A stretch of DNA of 64,000 nucleotides, from contig DATGJN010000115.1 of assembly GCA_035295165.1 (NCBI GenBank), forward strand, positions 1-64,000, given 5' to 3'. Every line of letters starts with the position of its first letter. The stretch's first letter is position 1. This DNA comes from a bacterium. Its GTDB lineage: Bacteria > Sysuimicrobiota > Sysuimicrobiia > Sysuimicrobiales > Segetimicrobiaceae. The position numbers were made by a program, and so were the translations under genes. Shown piece by piece: positions 42,983 to 52,324 of this stretch. The notes beneath the pieces were generated by a model. It was not told where the DNA came from. It did no database searches and worked only from the letters and a program-made list of their open reading frames with translations.

Positions 42983-43936
42983 ATGTCGGATGTGGCCATC
43001 AACCCGCGCGCGTCGGTCGGGCACGTTCGTCTCGGTGTGGCCGACCTGGGCGCGATGCTGGAATTCTACCGCGGCGTGCTTGGGCTCCGCCATGCGCTCA
43101 CCGAGCGCGACGGCACCGTGCACCTCTCGGCCGATGGTCGGTACCCGTTTCTGTTCGGGCTGACCCCCGTGCCCGGCGCGTCGCGCCCGCCGAGGCGGGC
43201 GACGGGGCTGTATCATACGGCAATCCTGGTGCCCAGCCGGGCGTGGCTTGGGCGGGTGCTGCGGCACCTCATCGCCAGGGGGATCGGCCTGGACGGCGCG
43301 TCCGACCACCTCGTCAGCGAGGCGTTGTACCTACGCGACCCCGAAGGGAACGGCGTCGAACTGTACGCCGACCGGCCGCGCGAGGCGTGGCCGCACGTCG
43401 ACGGGCAGGTGATGATGACCTCGGAGCCACTCGACCTGGATGCGCTCATCGCCGAGGGGCGCGACGGTGACGCGCCGTGGGACGGGGTACCGCCGGACAC
43501 GCGGGTGGGTCACGTGCACCTCAGAGTCTCCGCGCTCGATCGGGCGGAGGCTTTCTACCGCGGCGTGCTCGGGTTCGACGTGACGCTGCGGAGATACCCG
43601 GGAGCCCTGTTCTTTTCCGCGGGCGGCTATCATCACCATTTGGGGACGAACGTCTGGGGCAGCGCGGGCGCGGCTCCGCCGCCTCCCAACGCGACGGGGC
43701 TGCGGTCGTTCGCCGTGCATTGTCCCGATGCGGCGGAGCTCGCGCGGATCGTTCGGAACGCGGAACGGGCGCACGTCCAGGTCGAGGGAGCGGTCGACCA
43801 CGGAGTCAGCCAGGTCGTGACGCTCCGGGACGGGGACGGGATCGCGGTCGACCTCACCGTCGACCGCCCCGGCGCCGGCGACCCAGGCGGGTGGACGCAG
43901 AGGCCGGTGGGGCTCGCCGCGGTGGTCGACACGTAG
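42983..43936 (+). CDS. two-domain VOC protein, catechol 2,3-dioxygenase-like (CatE type)
   Basis: 317 residues with GGGGAGGTG before the ATG. Two VOC modules: VGHVRLGVADLGAMLEFYRG with LYHTAILVPS and LYLRDPEGNGVELYADRPRE (1-140), then VGHVHLRVSALDRAEAFYRG with YHHHLGTNVW (170-300). This layout is that of Bacillus CatE/YfiE extradiol dioxygenases. Candidate iron ligands include the His in GHVHL and the Glu in GVELYAD, but the second module's end (GIAVDLTVD) has Asp where Glu is normal. The substrate, a catechol or otherwise, is open. Confidence 0.85.
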   Translation: MSDVAINPRASVGHVRLGVADLGAMLEFYRGVLGLRHALTERDGTVHLSADGRYPFLFGLTPVPGASRPPRRATGLYHTAILVPSRAWLGRVLRHLIARGIGLDGASDHLVSEALYLRDPEGNGVELYADRPREAWPHVDGQVMMTSEPLDLDALIAEGRDGDAPWDGVPPDTRVGHVHLRVSALDRAEAFYRGVLGFDVTLRRYPGALFFSAGGYHHHLGTNVWGSAGAAPPPPNATGLRSFAVHCPDAAELARIVRNAERAHVQVEGAVDHGVSQVVTLRDGDGIAVDLTVDRPGAGDPGGWTQRPVGLAAVVDT

Positions 43937-44095
43937 CGACGCGCCCGGCTTGCTCCCGCCGCCGGCGCGCGTCGCGCCGCGCGTGAAGGAGCCGGCATCC
44001 CGCACGCAGAAGAGCGCGACGAACAGCAGTGGGCACCCGCACCCTGAGACGCACTCACGGTCGCACTCTCATCGCAGCACACGGAGGTGGGAACG

Positions 44096-44164
44096 ATGTT
44101 GCTGGCCTTCATGCTGGTCGCGCTCGGCATCTTGTACGCCACGGGGCACATGGTTCTGCGCTAA
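44096..44164 (+). CDS. 22-residue hydrophobic peptide
   Basis: ATG 44096 follows an excellent ribosome site (GGAGGTGGGAACG). The product MLLAFMLVALGILYATGHMV plus two residues is a single membrane-spanning helix. It stands alone in the 371-base gap before the large dehydrogenase gene and could be a small membrane protein or a translated leader. Evidence is the ribosome site and composition only. Confidence 0.45.
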   Translation: MLLAFMLVALGILYATGHMVLR

Positions 44165-44307
44165 CCTGACCACCGCCGATTCTGTACCATTGACGACGCA
44201 GGGACGGCGGGCGTCGAGGTCTCGCGGTACGCCTCCCGACCACCGGGACGGCGGACGGTGTTTGCGCCCGAGGACCGATCACGCCGGGCACGGAGGCAGT
44301 GTCACCC

Positions 44308-47238
44308 ATGGCTGATCGGACGCTGGGGCGAGACCTCGCCCACGACCTGCGGCAACGAATCCGCGGCGAGGTCCGGTTCGACGCGGTTTCCCGGGTGCTC
44401 TACAGCACCGACGCCAGCATCTACGAGATCGAACCCCTCGGCGCGGTGCTCCCGCGCGACGCCGACGACGTGCAGGCGGTTCTGGAAGTGACCCGCGCCG
44501 CGCAGGTGCCGGTGCTGCCGCGGGGGGGCGGGACGAGCCTCGCCGGACAGACCGTTGGGCGCGCGGTGGTGCTCGATTTCTCCAAGTACATGAACCGCGT
44601 CGTCGAAGTGGACGCGGAGGCCGGGTGGGCCAAGGTCGAGCCCGGCGTCGTCCGGAACGAGCTGTTGGCGGCCCTGGCGCCGGTCGGGCTCATCTTCGGA
44701 CCCGAGACGTCCACGAGCAGCCGCGCGACGATCGGCGGCATGATCGGGAACAACTCCTCGGGATCGCGCTCGATCGTGTACGGAAAGACGATCGACACGG
44801 TCCTCGAGTTGCGGGCGATGCTCGCCGGCGGCACGGCGGTCACGTTCGGGCGGGTCGAGGCCGCCGAGGCGGCCTCGCGCGCTCACGCGAGCGACGCGGA
44901 GGGCCGGATCTACCGCGCGGTGGGCCGGATCGTCGAGGCGACGCGCGACGAGGTGGCCCGGCGGTTCCCCAAGATTCAGCGCCGCGTGGGCGGTTACAAT
45001 CTGGACGAGTTCCCGGCTGGGGGAGCCGTCAACCTCGCGAAACTGCTCGTGGGATCCGAAGGCACGCTCGGCGTCGTGACGGAAGCGACGCTTCGCTTGG
45101 CGCGGCGGCCTCCCGCGACGGTGCTGGCGGTGTTCCAGTTCGACGACATCGTGCCGGCGCTCGAGTATACGTCCGAGATCCTCGACACCGAGCCCACCGC
45201 AGTCGAACTGACCGACAAGTTCATTCTGGACATGGCGCGTCAGGCGCGTGAGCACCGGCACCGGCTGACCTTCGTCGACGGCGACCCTGGTGCGATTCTC
45301 GCGGTGGAGTATGCCGGCGAGAGCCGGGAGGCGCTCGTCCCGAAGCTCGATGCGCTCGAGGCGCGGATGCACCGTGCGGGATTCCGCGGCCCTATGCGCC
45401 GGATCGTCGACCCCGGCGCCCAGGCGAACCTGTGGGCGGTGCGGGAGGCGGGCGTGGGCCTCCTGCTCGGCATGAAGACCGCCCGCAAGCCGGTCGCGTT
45501 TGTGGAGGACAGCGCGGTGCGGCCGGACCGGATCGCGGAGTACACACGGCGGTTCCGCGACATCGTCCGGCGGCACGGGACGGAGGCGTCGTTCTACGGG
45601 CACGCCAGCGTCGGGCTGCTCCACACGCGCCCGATTTTGGACCTCAAACAGGCTCGGGACGTTCAGGAGATGCGTGAGATCGCCGAGGAGATCAGCGATC
45701 TGGTGCTGGAGTTCGGCGGCGCGCTGAGCGGGGAACACGGGGACGGCCTCTCGCGCGGCGCGTTCATGACGAAGATGTTCGGGCCGGTGCTGTACCAAGC
45801 GTTCCGGGAGGTCAAGGCGGCGTTCGACCCCGACGGACTGATGAACCCCGGCAAGATCGTGGATGTCGCGCCGATGACGGAGTCCCTCCGCTACGGGCCT
45901 GCGTACCACGCCGTCGAGCCCGCAACGATCCAGGACTTCAGCCGAGACGGTGGATTCGCGAACGCGGTTGAGCTGTGCAGCGGCGTCGGGGCGTGTCGCA
46001 AGCAGCGCGGCGGGACGATGTGCCCGTCCTACATGGTGACGCTGGAGGAGGCGCACAGCACTCGCGGTCGCGCCGATGCGCTGCGCGCGGCGATCTCCGG
46101 CCGGTTGCCCGCGGATGCGCTCACGGGCCGGGAGCTCTACGACGTCATGGATCTCTGCATCGCCTGCAAAGCCTGCAAGGCCGAGTGTCCCAGCAACGTG
46201 GATATGGCCAAGCTGAAGCACGAGGTCCTCGCCCACTACTATGACGTGCACGGGCTGCCGCTCCGTGCGCGTGTGTTCGGCTCGGTCGCGGCGATGGGCC
46301 CGCTCGGGTGCGCGACGGCCCCGGTCTCGAACTGGCTGCTCCGGAGCGCCCCGGTGCGCTGGGCCCTCGACCGCGGGCTCGGGATCGACGCCCGCCGCCG
46401 CCTGCCGGCGTTCGCCCGCCACCGCTTCAGCCAATGGTTCGCGGCTCACCGGCGCGCCTCGGGCGCGCGGAAGACAGCGGAACGCGCAGGCTCGGGGGCA
46501 CCCGCCGCGGGCCGCCGCGTGCTGCTGCTCGTGGACACCTTCACCGAGTTCTACTACCCTGCGATCGGTCGGGGTGCGGTGCGGTTGCTCGAGGCGGCCG
46601 GCTGTCGCGTCGAACTCGCGCCGACCCGGTGCTGTGGGCGGCCCATGATCTCGAACGGGATGCTCCGGGAGGCGCGGGCGCTCGCCGACGCCAACGTCGC
46701 GCGCCTGAGGCCGTACGCGGACGAGGGCGTCCCGATCGTGGGGCTCGAGCCGTCATGCGCGGTGACGTTCAAGGACGAGTACCCAGACCTCGCGCCGGGT
46801 GCGGCCGCGGACGCGGTCGCCCGGCAGACCTACCTGTTCGAGGAGTTCCTCGCCGCCCTCCAAAGCGCGGGGACCCGCCTGCCGTACGCGCGGCAGGAGC
46901 GCCGCGTCCTGCTCCACGGCCACTGCCACCAGAAGGCCATGGTAGGGATCGGTCCCTCCGTGGCCGTGTTGACGTCGGTGCCGGGCTGGCGCGTCGAGCC
47001 GATCGACTCGGGATGCTGCGGCATGGCCGGATCGTTCGGGGTGGAGCGCGAACACTACGACGTGTCGCTCTCGATGGGAGAGCGCGTGCTGTTCAAGGCC
47101 CTGCGCGGCGCCCCCGCGGACGCCGTGGTCGTCGCCGCCGGGGCGTCGTGCCGCCAGCAGATCGCGCACGGCACCGGCCGGCGGGCGCTCCACCCGGCGG
47201 AAGCACTTGCCGGGGCGCTCGCCCAGACCGACGGGTGA
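44308..47238 (+). CDS. FAD-linked 2-hydroxyacid dehydrogenase fused to an Fe-S/CCG electron-transfer module
   Basis: 976 residues, a GlcD+GlcF-type fusion like YdiJ. FAD_binding_4 domain: VLPRGGGTSLAGQTVGRAVV, SSRATIGGMIGNNSSGSRS and RVGGYNLDEF. FAD-oxidase C domain: GTEASFYGHASVGLLHTRP and LSGEHGDGLSRG. Then GVGACRKQRGGTMCPSY and CIACKACKAECPSNVDM bind Fe-S clusters, and two CCG domains (CCGRPMISNGML; CCGMAGSFG) follow. These enzymes oxidise D-2-hydroxyacids (lactate, 2-hydroxyglutarate, longer acids) into the quinone pool. It opens a co-directional block with a GGT-like gene, a DAO oxidase and a 2-oxoacid decarboxylase. GTG 44299 is an alternative start. Confidence 0.92.
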   Translation: MADRTLGRDLAHDLRQRIRGEVRFDAVSRVLYSTDASIYEIEPLGAVLPRDADDVQAVLEVTRAAQVPVLPRGGGTSLAGQTVGRAVVLDFSKYMNRVVEVDAEAGWAKVEPGVVRNELLAALAPVGLIFGPETSTSSRATIGGMIGNNSSGSRSIVYGKTIDTVLELRAMLAGGTAVTFGRVEAAEAASRAHASDAEGRIYRAVGRIVEATRDEVARRFPKIQRRVGGYNLDEFPAGGAVNLAKLLVGSEGTLGVVTEATLRLARRPPATVLAVFQFDDIVPALEYTSEILDTEPTAVELTDKFILDMARQAREHRHRLTFVDGDPGAILAVEYAGESREALVPKLDALEARMHRAGFRGPMRRIVDPGAQANLWAVREAGVGLLLGMKTARKPVAFVEDSAVRPDRIAEYTRRFRDIVRRHGTEASFYGHASVGLLHTRPILDLKQARDVQEMREIAEEISDLVLEFGGALSGEHGDGLSRGAFMTKMFGPVLYQAFREVKAAFDPDGLMNPGKIVDVAPMTESLRYGPAYHAVEPATIQDFSRDGGFANAVELCSGVGACRKQRGGTMCPSYMVTLEEAHSTRGRADALRAAISGRLPADALTGRELYDVMDLCIACKACKAECPSNVDMAKLKHEVLAHYYDVHGLPLRARVFGSVAAMGPLGCATAPVSNWLLRSAPVRWALDRGLGIDARRRLPAFARHRFSQWFAAHRRASGARKTAERAGSGAPAAGRRVLLLVDTFTEFYYPAIGRGAVRLLEAAGCRVELAPTRCCGRPMISNGMLREARALADANVARLRPYADEGVPIVGLEPSCAVTFKDEYPDLAPGAAADAVARQTYLFEEFLAALQSAGTRLPYARQERRVLLHGHCHQKAMVGIGPSVAVLTSVPGWRVEPIDSGCCGMAGSFGVEREHYDVSLSMGERVLFKALRGAPADAVVVAAGASCRQQIAHGTGRRALHPAEALAGALAQTDG

Positions 47239-47311
47239 GCCGGTCCCGGTCGCCGGCCTGGCCGGTCGCGCGTGTGAGCACCGTACGCATACGTACGAGG
47301 TGAGGTGACCG

Positions 47312-49051
47312 ATGATGCCGGTGGAATTCGCTCCGTTCTCGACCTACCGCCCGCCGGTGCTGGGGACGCGCTGCATGGTGGCGTCGGGCCACTATCTCGC
47401 GAGCGCGGCGGCGGCGCGGATGCTCGACCGCGGCGGGAACGTCGTGGACGCCGGCGTCGCGGCGGGTCTCTGCATCAACGTTGTGCAGCCCGACATGACG
47501 AACCTCGGCGGCGTCGCGCCGATCATCCTGCACCAGGCCCGGACGGGGGAGACGGTCACGATCAGCGGCCTCGGGTGGTGGCCTCGGGCGGCGACGATCG
47601 AAGACCTCCGCCGCCGCGAGGCGACGACGTTTCGCGGCATCCTCACGTCCGTCATGCCCGCCGCGCTCGACGCCTGGGTGGAGGCGCTCGACCGCTACGG
47701 GACGATGGCGTTTGCCGATGTGGCGGCGCCCGCGATCGAGCTCGCCGAGCGAGGCGTCCCCGTGAACCGTCACCTCGCGGCGAACATCGTGGAGCACGCG
47801 CCGCAGATCGCCGCGTGGCCGTCGTCGCGGGAGATCTTCCTCGGCCGCGGCCGTCCGCCGCGCGTCGGGGAGCGTCTGGTGCAGGCGGATCTCGCCCGGA
47901 CGCTGCACCGGCTGGTCGACGCCGAACGCGGCGCGCCGGGACGGCACGAGGGGCTCGAGCGCGTGCGCGATCTGTTCTACCGCGGCGACGTCGCCCGCGC
48001 GATGGCCGCGTTCTCGCAGGCGCAGGGCGGGTTCGTGACCACGGCGGACCTCGCGGGGTTTCGGGTGCGGCGGGAGCCGGCGTACTCGACGACGTACCGC
48101 GGGCACGAGGTGTACGCCTGCGGCCCATGGTGCCAGGGGCCGGTCGTGCTCGAAGCGCTGAACGTGCTCGAAGGCTACGACATCGCGTCGATGCCCCGGA
48201 ACAGTGCGCCGGTGCTGCACCTCGTCGTCGAGGCGCTCAAGGCGGCGTTCGCCGACCGGCACGCGTACTACGGCGATCCGGAGTTCGTGCGCGTGCCGAT
48301 GAAGGGCTTGCTGTCCAAGGCCTATGCGGCCGACTGGCGAGCCCGCATCGACGCCGACGCCGCCGCGCCTGGGCTGCCCGAGGCCGGCGACGCGTGGCGT
48401 CACGAGGCCGGCGGGATCGAGGCCGGACGCGCGCCGCATCCTGTGCCGGTGCGGGGACCGGCGCCTCCCGACACGAGCTACGTCTGTGTGATGGACGCCG
48501 ACGGCAATGCGTTCTCCGCCACCCCGAGCGATCCGGTGTTCGGCGCGCCGGTGGTGCCGGGGCTTGGACTGATCATCTCGCCGCGCGGTTCGCAGTCGTG
48601 GGATGATGTCCGGCATCCGAGCTGCCTCGCGCCCGGCAAACGCCCGCGCCTCACACCGAACCCCGGACTCGTGCTGCGGGATGGACACGTCGTGATGGCC
48701 TATGGCACCCCGGGCCTCGACGTGCAGCCGCAGGCGATGGTGCAGTTTCTCTTGAACGTGCTGGACTACGGGCTTGACGTGCAGCAAGCGATCGAGGCGC
48801 CGCGGCTGGCGACGTACAGCTTTCCCTTGAGTAGCCACCCGCACGCCTACGAACCCGGTAAGTTGTGCGTGGAGGGGCGGGTGCCCGCCGACGCCGTGCA
48901 CGGTCTCGCGCGGCGCGGGCACCGTGTCACGGGGTGGCCCGAGTGGACCCCGCAGGCCGGCTCGGTGTGCGGGATCGTCCGCGACCCGGCCGAGGGCGTC
49001 CTCGCCGGCGGCGCGGATCCGCGCCGATTGTCGTACGCGATCGGGTGGTGA
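47312..49051 (+). CDS. gamma-glutamyltransferase family protein
   Basis: 579 residues, standard length. N-terminal large-subunit block MVASGHYLASAAAARMLDRG and GLCINVVQPDMTNLGGVAPI; the autocleavage site fits PPDTSYVCVMDADGNAFS, with the Thr of DTS as nucleophile; the small subunit has GQRL-like GPLxxxSQSW blocks (SPRGSQSWDDV, PGKRPRLTPNPGL). No signal peptide, so a cytoplasmic Ntn-hydrolase, closer to the GGT-like acylases and amidases of catabolic clusters than to secreted GGT. The substrate is unknown. It lies 73 bases after the dehydrogenase and 10 before the DAO gene. Confidence 0.9.
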   Translation: MMPVEFAPFSTYRPPVLGTRCMVASGHYLASAAAARMLDRGGNVVDAGVAAGLCINVVQPDMTNLGGVAPIILHQARTGETVTISGLGWWPRAATIEDLRRREATTFRGILTSVMPAALDAWVEALDRYGTMAFADVAAPAIELAERGVPVNRHLAANIVEHAPQIAAWPSSREIFLGRGRPPRVGERLVQADLARTLHRLVDAERGAPGRHEGLERVRDLFYRGDVARAMAAFSQAQGGFVTTADLAGFRVRREPAYSTTYRGHEVYACGPWCQGPVVLEALNVLEGYDIASMPRNSAPVLHLVVEALKAAFADRHAYYGDPEFVRVPMKGLLSKAYAADWRARIDADAAAPGLPEAGDAWRHEAGGIEAGRAPHPVPVRGPAPPDTSYVCVMDADGNAFSATPSDPVFGAPVVPGLGLIISPRGSQSWDDVRHPSCLAPGKRPRLTPNPGLVLRDGHVVMAYGTPGLDVQPQAMVQFLLNVLDYGLDVQQAIEAPRLATYSFPLSSHPHAYEPGKLCVEGRVPADAVHGLARRGHRVTGWPEWTPQAGSVCGIVRDPAEGVLAGGADPRRLSYAIGW

Positions 49052-49061
49052 GGAGGCGCAC

Positions 49062-50270
49062 ATGACATCGACGGCGGACGTGGTTGTTGTCGGGGGAGGC
49101 GTGGTCGGCGCCAGCGTGGCGTTCCACCTCGCGGCGCGCGGCGTCACGCGCGTGGTGCTCTGCGAGCGTCGGTGGCCGGCCGCGGGCGCCACCGGCAAGT
49201 CGGGCGCGCTCGTGCGCATGCACTACACGAACGAGCCGGAGGCGCGGCTCGCGTTCGCGAGCCTGGAGTACTTTCAGCATTGGGGCGACGTCGTGGGCGC
49301 CGGGTCCGCGGGCTTCGCGAAAACCGGAATGGTGCGGTTCGTGGCCCCCGCCGACGACGCGAAGCTCCGCGCGAACGTCGCCATGCTGCGCGGGCTCGGC
49401 GTCGAGACGGCGCTCCTGGAGCGCGAGGATCTGCGCGCCATCGTGCCGTGGTGGTACGTGGACGATGTCGCGGCGGCCGCCTACGAGCCGGAGTCGGGGT
49501 GTGCCGATCCGGTCGCGACGACCCACGGGTTCCTGGCGCGGGCCCGCGAGCTGGGCGCGGACGTCCGGCTCGGCACTGAGGTGACGGCGGTGCGGACGTC
49601 CGGCGACCGCGTCGTGGGTGTGGACACGAGCGGTGGGGCGATCGCTGCGCCGGCGGCGGTGGTGGCCGGGGGCGCGTGGACGGTGCCGATGTTGCGCGGC
49701 CTCGGTGTTCGCGCGACGTTGCAGCCGATGCGTACCCAGGTGGCCGTGTTCCGCCGACCGCCGGCCATTGAGACGCCGCACCCGGTGTGCATCGACGGCG
49801 CGTACGAGATGTGGCTACGGCCGGAAGGTCCGAACTTCTTCTCCACGCTCGTCGGTATCTCGCAGCGGCAGGAGATCAGCGACCTCGATGGGTGGAGCGA
49901 GGGGGTGGACGGCGACTACACGTGGCGGGCCCGCGGGCGCATGATCCGGCGCATCCCCGGGATGGCCGACGCCCCGATGCGGGGCGGCTGGGCCGGCGCC
50001 ATCACGCTGACCGAGGACGGCAAGCCGGTGATCGACCGTCACCCGCGCCTCGCGGGGTTGTGGTTCTGTACCGGAGACAACGGATCGTCGTTCAAGACCG
50101 CGCCGGCTGTGGGCCGGGCGGTCGCCGAGTGGATCACGGACGGGACGCCCCGCGTCGTCGACCTCCATCCGTTCCGCGCCAGCCGGTTCGACGAAGGCGC
50201 CCCGCTCGTCGGTGCACACGAGTATACGATCGGAGAACCCGATCGGCCGAAGGGCGTCATGCTCGGCTGA
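49062..50270 (+). CDS. FAD-dependent amine/amino-acid oxidase (DAO/sarcosine oxidase-like)
   Basis: 402 residues with AGGAGG before ATG 49062. FAD fold ADVVVVGGGVVGASVAFHLA, then RRWPAAGATGKSGALVRMHY, the flavin-contact segment of DadA/sarcosine-oxidase-like proteins, and AAVVAGGAWTVPMLRGLG. The C-terminal FAD motif is GLWFCTGDNGSSFKTAPAVG. It probably oxidises a secondary amine or amino acid. Ten bases after the GGT-like stop; together they suggest hydrolysis of an amide followed by oxidation of the freed amine. Confidence 0.9.
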   Translation: MTSTADVVVVGGGVVGASVAFHLAARGVTRVVLCERRWPAAGATGKSGALVRMHYTNEPEARLAFASLEYFQHWGDVVGAGSAGFAKTGMVRFVAPADDAKLRANVAMLRGLGVETALLEREDLRAIVPWWYVDDVAAAAYEPESGCADPVATTHGFLARARELGADVRLGTEVTAVRTSGDRVVGVDTSGGAIAAPAAVVAGGAWTVPMLRGLGVRATLQPMRTQVAVFRRPPAIETPHPVCIDGAYEMWLRPEGPNFFSTLVGISQRQEISDLDGWSEGVDGDYTWRARGRMIRRIPGMADAPMRGGWAGAITLTEDGKPVIDRHPRLAGLWFCTGDNGSSFKTAPAVGRAVAEWITDGTPRVVDLHPFRASRFDEGAPLVGAHEYTIGEPDRPKGVMLG

Positions 50271-50376
50271 GACACGTGGGCCACGCCGGACGGGTGTCGA
50301 CCGCGCGGGCCCGGCCGGAACGGGCGCCGTGGCGCGCGATCGGAATCGCGGAATCGGTGATGCCATGGGGTGGGCG

Positions 50377-52059
50377 ATGAACCAGCCTCGTCCCCGTACT
50401 GCGGCCGATGCGTTTGTCGCGACCCTGCGGGACGCAGGTGTCCGCCACCTGTTCGGCCTTCCGGGGTCCACCGAGGCGAGTCTGTTGGACGCGCTCGCGC
50501 GCGACGGCCAGCTCCGCTACGTGATGGCGCTCCACGAGAGCGCCGCGGTCGGCATGGCGGACGGGTACGCGCGCGCGACCGGCCGGCCGGCGGTTGTGAG
50601 CCTCCACACGTCCGTCGGCGTCATGAACGGGATGGGGCACACGTACAACGCGTGGCGGGACCAATCGCCGGTCGTCGTCACCGCGGGGCACAAAGACCGC
50701 GACGTCCTGGCGCAGGACGGCTTCTGCGCGCTGCCGGACCTGCCCGGACTGCTGGCCTCGTTTACGAAGTGGACGTGGCAGAGCCTGAGCGCGTCCGCGG
50801 TGGCGAGCGATCTTCGTCGCGCGCTGCACGTCGCCTCGGTGCCGCCGCGGGGACCGGTGTTTCTCGCGATCCCCGAGGACATGCTCGGCGAGCCGGTCAC
50901 CACGGGAACGCCAGCTCCGTCCCATCCGGAGGCGGACGGGCACGCGGATGCATCGCTGGCGCGGCGGCCGGACGCCGCCGCCGTGCGCCTCGCCGCAATC
51001 CGGTTGCTCCAGGCGCGGGCGCCCGTGCTCCTCCTGGGGAACGACGTGGCGCCGGCGGGCCCGGACGCCGTCGCGCTCGCGGAGGCGCTCGCGGTGCCCG
51101 TCCTCGTTTCCGATCCGACGGAACTCGCTGTGCTGCCGTTCCCGACCGGGCATCCCCACTATCTCGGCGTTTACGGCGGCGAGCCGGCGGTGCTGGACGG
51201 ATGCGACGTGCTCGCGGCGATCGGAGGCCGCGTGTTCTTCCCGTTCTCGGGGCCGCGGGCTCCGCAGCTCCCGGCGGGGGCGACGCTGATCCACGTGCAC
51301 CCGGATCCCCGGCAGGTCGGGTGGAGCGTCCGGCCGAGCGTGGGCATGGCGGCGGACGCGGGCCCGACGCTGCGCGACCTCGCCGCGGCCGCGGCGTCGC
51401 TCGGCGGTCTCGACCCAGCGGCGCGGACGGCGCGTGAGGCGCGCGTCGCGTCGCTTCGCCACGCCAGGCGCGCACGTCTCGCGCAGGAACGAGACGCGCG
51501 ATGGGACGCCGTTCCGATCTCCGTGCCCCGCGTGATGACCGAGATCGGCCGCGTGCTGCCGAAGGGCACGGTGGTCGTGGATGAGGCGGTGCGCTCGACG
51601 AACGTCGCGTTGTCGCATCTCCCGCTGCCCTCCGAAGCGGCGTGGCACCATACGGGCGGCGGCGCGCTGGGGTGGGGCGTGCCGGTGTCGATCGGCATGC
51701 GACTCGCGCAGCCCGAGCGCGCCGTGGTCGCGCTCGTCGGGGATGGAGCGTTTCACTTCAGCGCCCAAGCGCTGTGGACCGCAGCCCGGGAAGGGGTGTC
51801 CGTCGTGACCGTTGTGCTCGACAACGGAGGGTACCTCGCCGTGAAGCGCGCGATCGAAGGGTTCGTGGGCGCGCCCGCCCAACTCGGGGCCTACCCGGGG
51901 ACGATCATCTCGCACCTCGATCACTGCGCGGTGGCCCGCGGCTATGGCGCGCGGGCCACGCTCGTCATGCGGCCCGACGAGCTCGCTCCCGCGATCGAGG
52001 CCGCGATGGCCTCGACCGGTCCGGCCGTCGTCGTGGTGCGCGTGGAGGAGGTGCGATAG
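50377..52059 (+). CDS. thiamin-diphosphate enzyme, benzoylformate-decarboxylase-like
   Basis: 560 residues. Domain order is PYR (1-165), central (190-330) and PP (375-540). The PYR domain closely resembles benzoylformate decarboxylase: FGLPGSTEAS (Ser31), ALHESAAVGMADGYARATGR (Glu54) and VVSLHTSVGVMNGMGHTYNA (His77), which correspond to its catalytic Ser, Glu and His. The ThDP-Mg motif is GDGAFHFSAQALWTAARE ending in LDN. It should decarboxylate or ligate an aryl or branched 2-oxoacid. It is the last gene of the catabolic block. ATG 50365 is an alternative start. Confidence 0.88.
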   Translation: MNQPRPRTAADAFVATLRDAGVRHLFGLPGSTEASLLDALARDGQLRYVMALHESAAVGMADGYARATGRPAVVSLHTSVGVMNGMGHTYNAWRDQSPVVVTAGHKDRDVLAQDGFCALPDLPGLLASFTKWTWQSLSASAVASDLRRALHVASVPPRGPVFLAIPEDMLGEPVTTGTPAPSHPEADGHADASLARRPDAAAVRLAAIRLLQARAPVLLLGNDVAPAGPDAVALAEALAVPVLVSDPTELAVLPFPTGHPHYLGVYGGEPAVLDGCDVLAAIGGRVFFPFSGPRAPQLPAGATLIHVHPDPRQVGWSVRPSVGMAADAGPTLRDLAAAAASLGGLDPAARTAREARVASLRHARRARLAQERDARWDAVPISVPRVMTEIGRVLPKGTVVVDEAVRSTNVALSHLPLPSEAAWHHTGGGALGWGVPVSIGMRLAQPERAVVALVGDGAFHFSAQALWTAAREGVSVVTVVLDNGGYLAVKRAIEGFVGAPAQLGAYPGTIISHLDHCAVARGYGARATLVMRPDELAPAIEAAMASTGPAVVVVRVEEVR

Positions 52060-52104
52060 AGGCCGCGTGGCCGCGCGCGGGGCCGTCTGGAGCGGCTCCA
52101 GGTA

Positions 52105-52134
52105 TTGCGCCGACCGCTCCCGGCGGGGTAAAGT
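52105..52134 (+). promoter_or_regulatory. candidate promoter of tRNA-His
   Basis: TTGCGC (4 of 6 matches), an 18-base spacer and TAAAGT (4 of 6), ending 14 bases before the tRNA 5' end, a good distance for a stable-RNA promoter. Confidence 0.45.
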
Positions 52135-52147
52135 GTTCTATGCGAGC

Positions 52148-52223
52148 GGTGGCCGTAGCTCAAGGGCAGAGCACCAGACTGTGGCTCTGGGGGTTGCGGG
52201 TTCAAGTCCCGTCGGCCACCCCA
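52148..52223 (+). tRNA. tRNA-His (anticodon GTG)
   Basis: The acceptor arms GTGGCCG/CGGCCAC pair fully, with the His-specific extra G at the 5' end (52148) opposite discriminator C (52220). Anticodon stem CCAGA/TCTGG with loop CTGTGGC gives GTG at 52181-52183. The T-loop TTCAAGT and an encoded CCA (52221-52223) complete it. A small inverted repeat (CCGCAT, ATGCGG at 52240-52259) follows and may end transcription. Confidence 0.97.
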
Positions 52224-52324
52224 TAGTTCACCCGACTGACCGCATCGCGTGGAATGCGGAATTCACATACTCGCCGAAGTGGTGTTCCGATCTCGACGAG
52301 CGTCGCAGGTCGGCCGCGCCTGCG

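Noticed and set aside
44302-46449. 715-residue open frame on the minus strand
   Set aside because: It lies fully opposite the FAD/Fe-S dehydrogenase, whose motifs are unmistakable. Long antisense frames are expected in GC-rich DNA; this one is dominated by Arg, His and Asp.
47093-49219. 708-residue open frame on the minus strand
   Set aside because: It is antisense to the GGT-like and DAO genes and has the Arg/His/Pro-rich make-up of a shadow frame.
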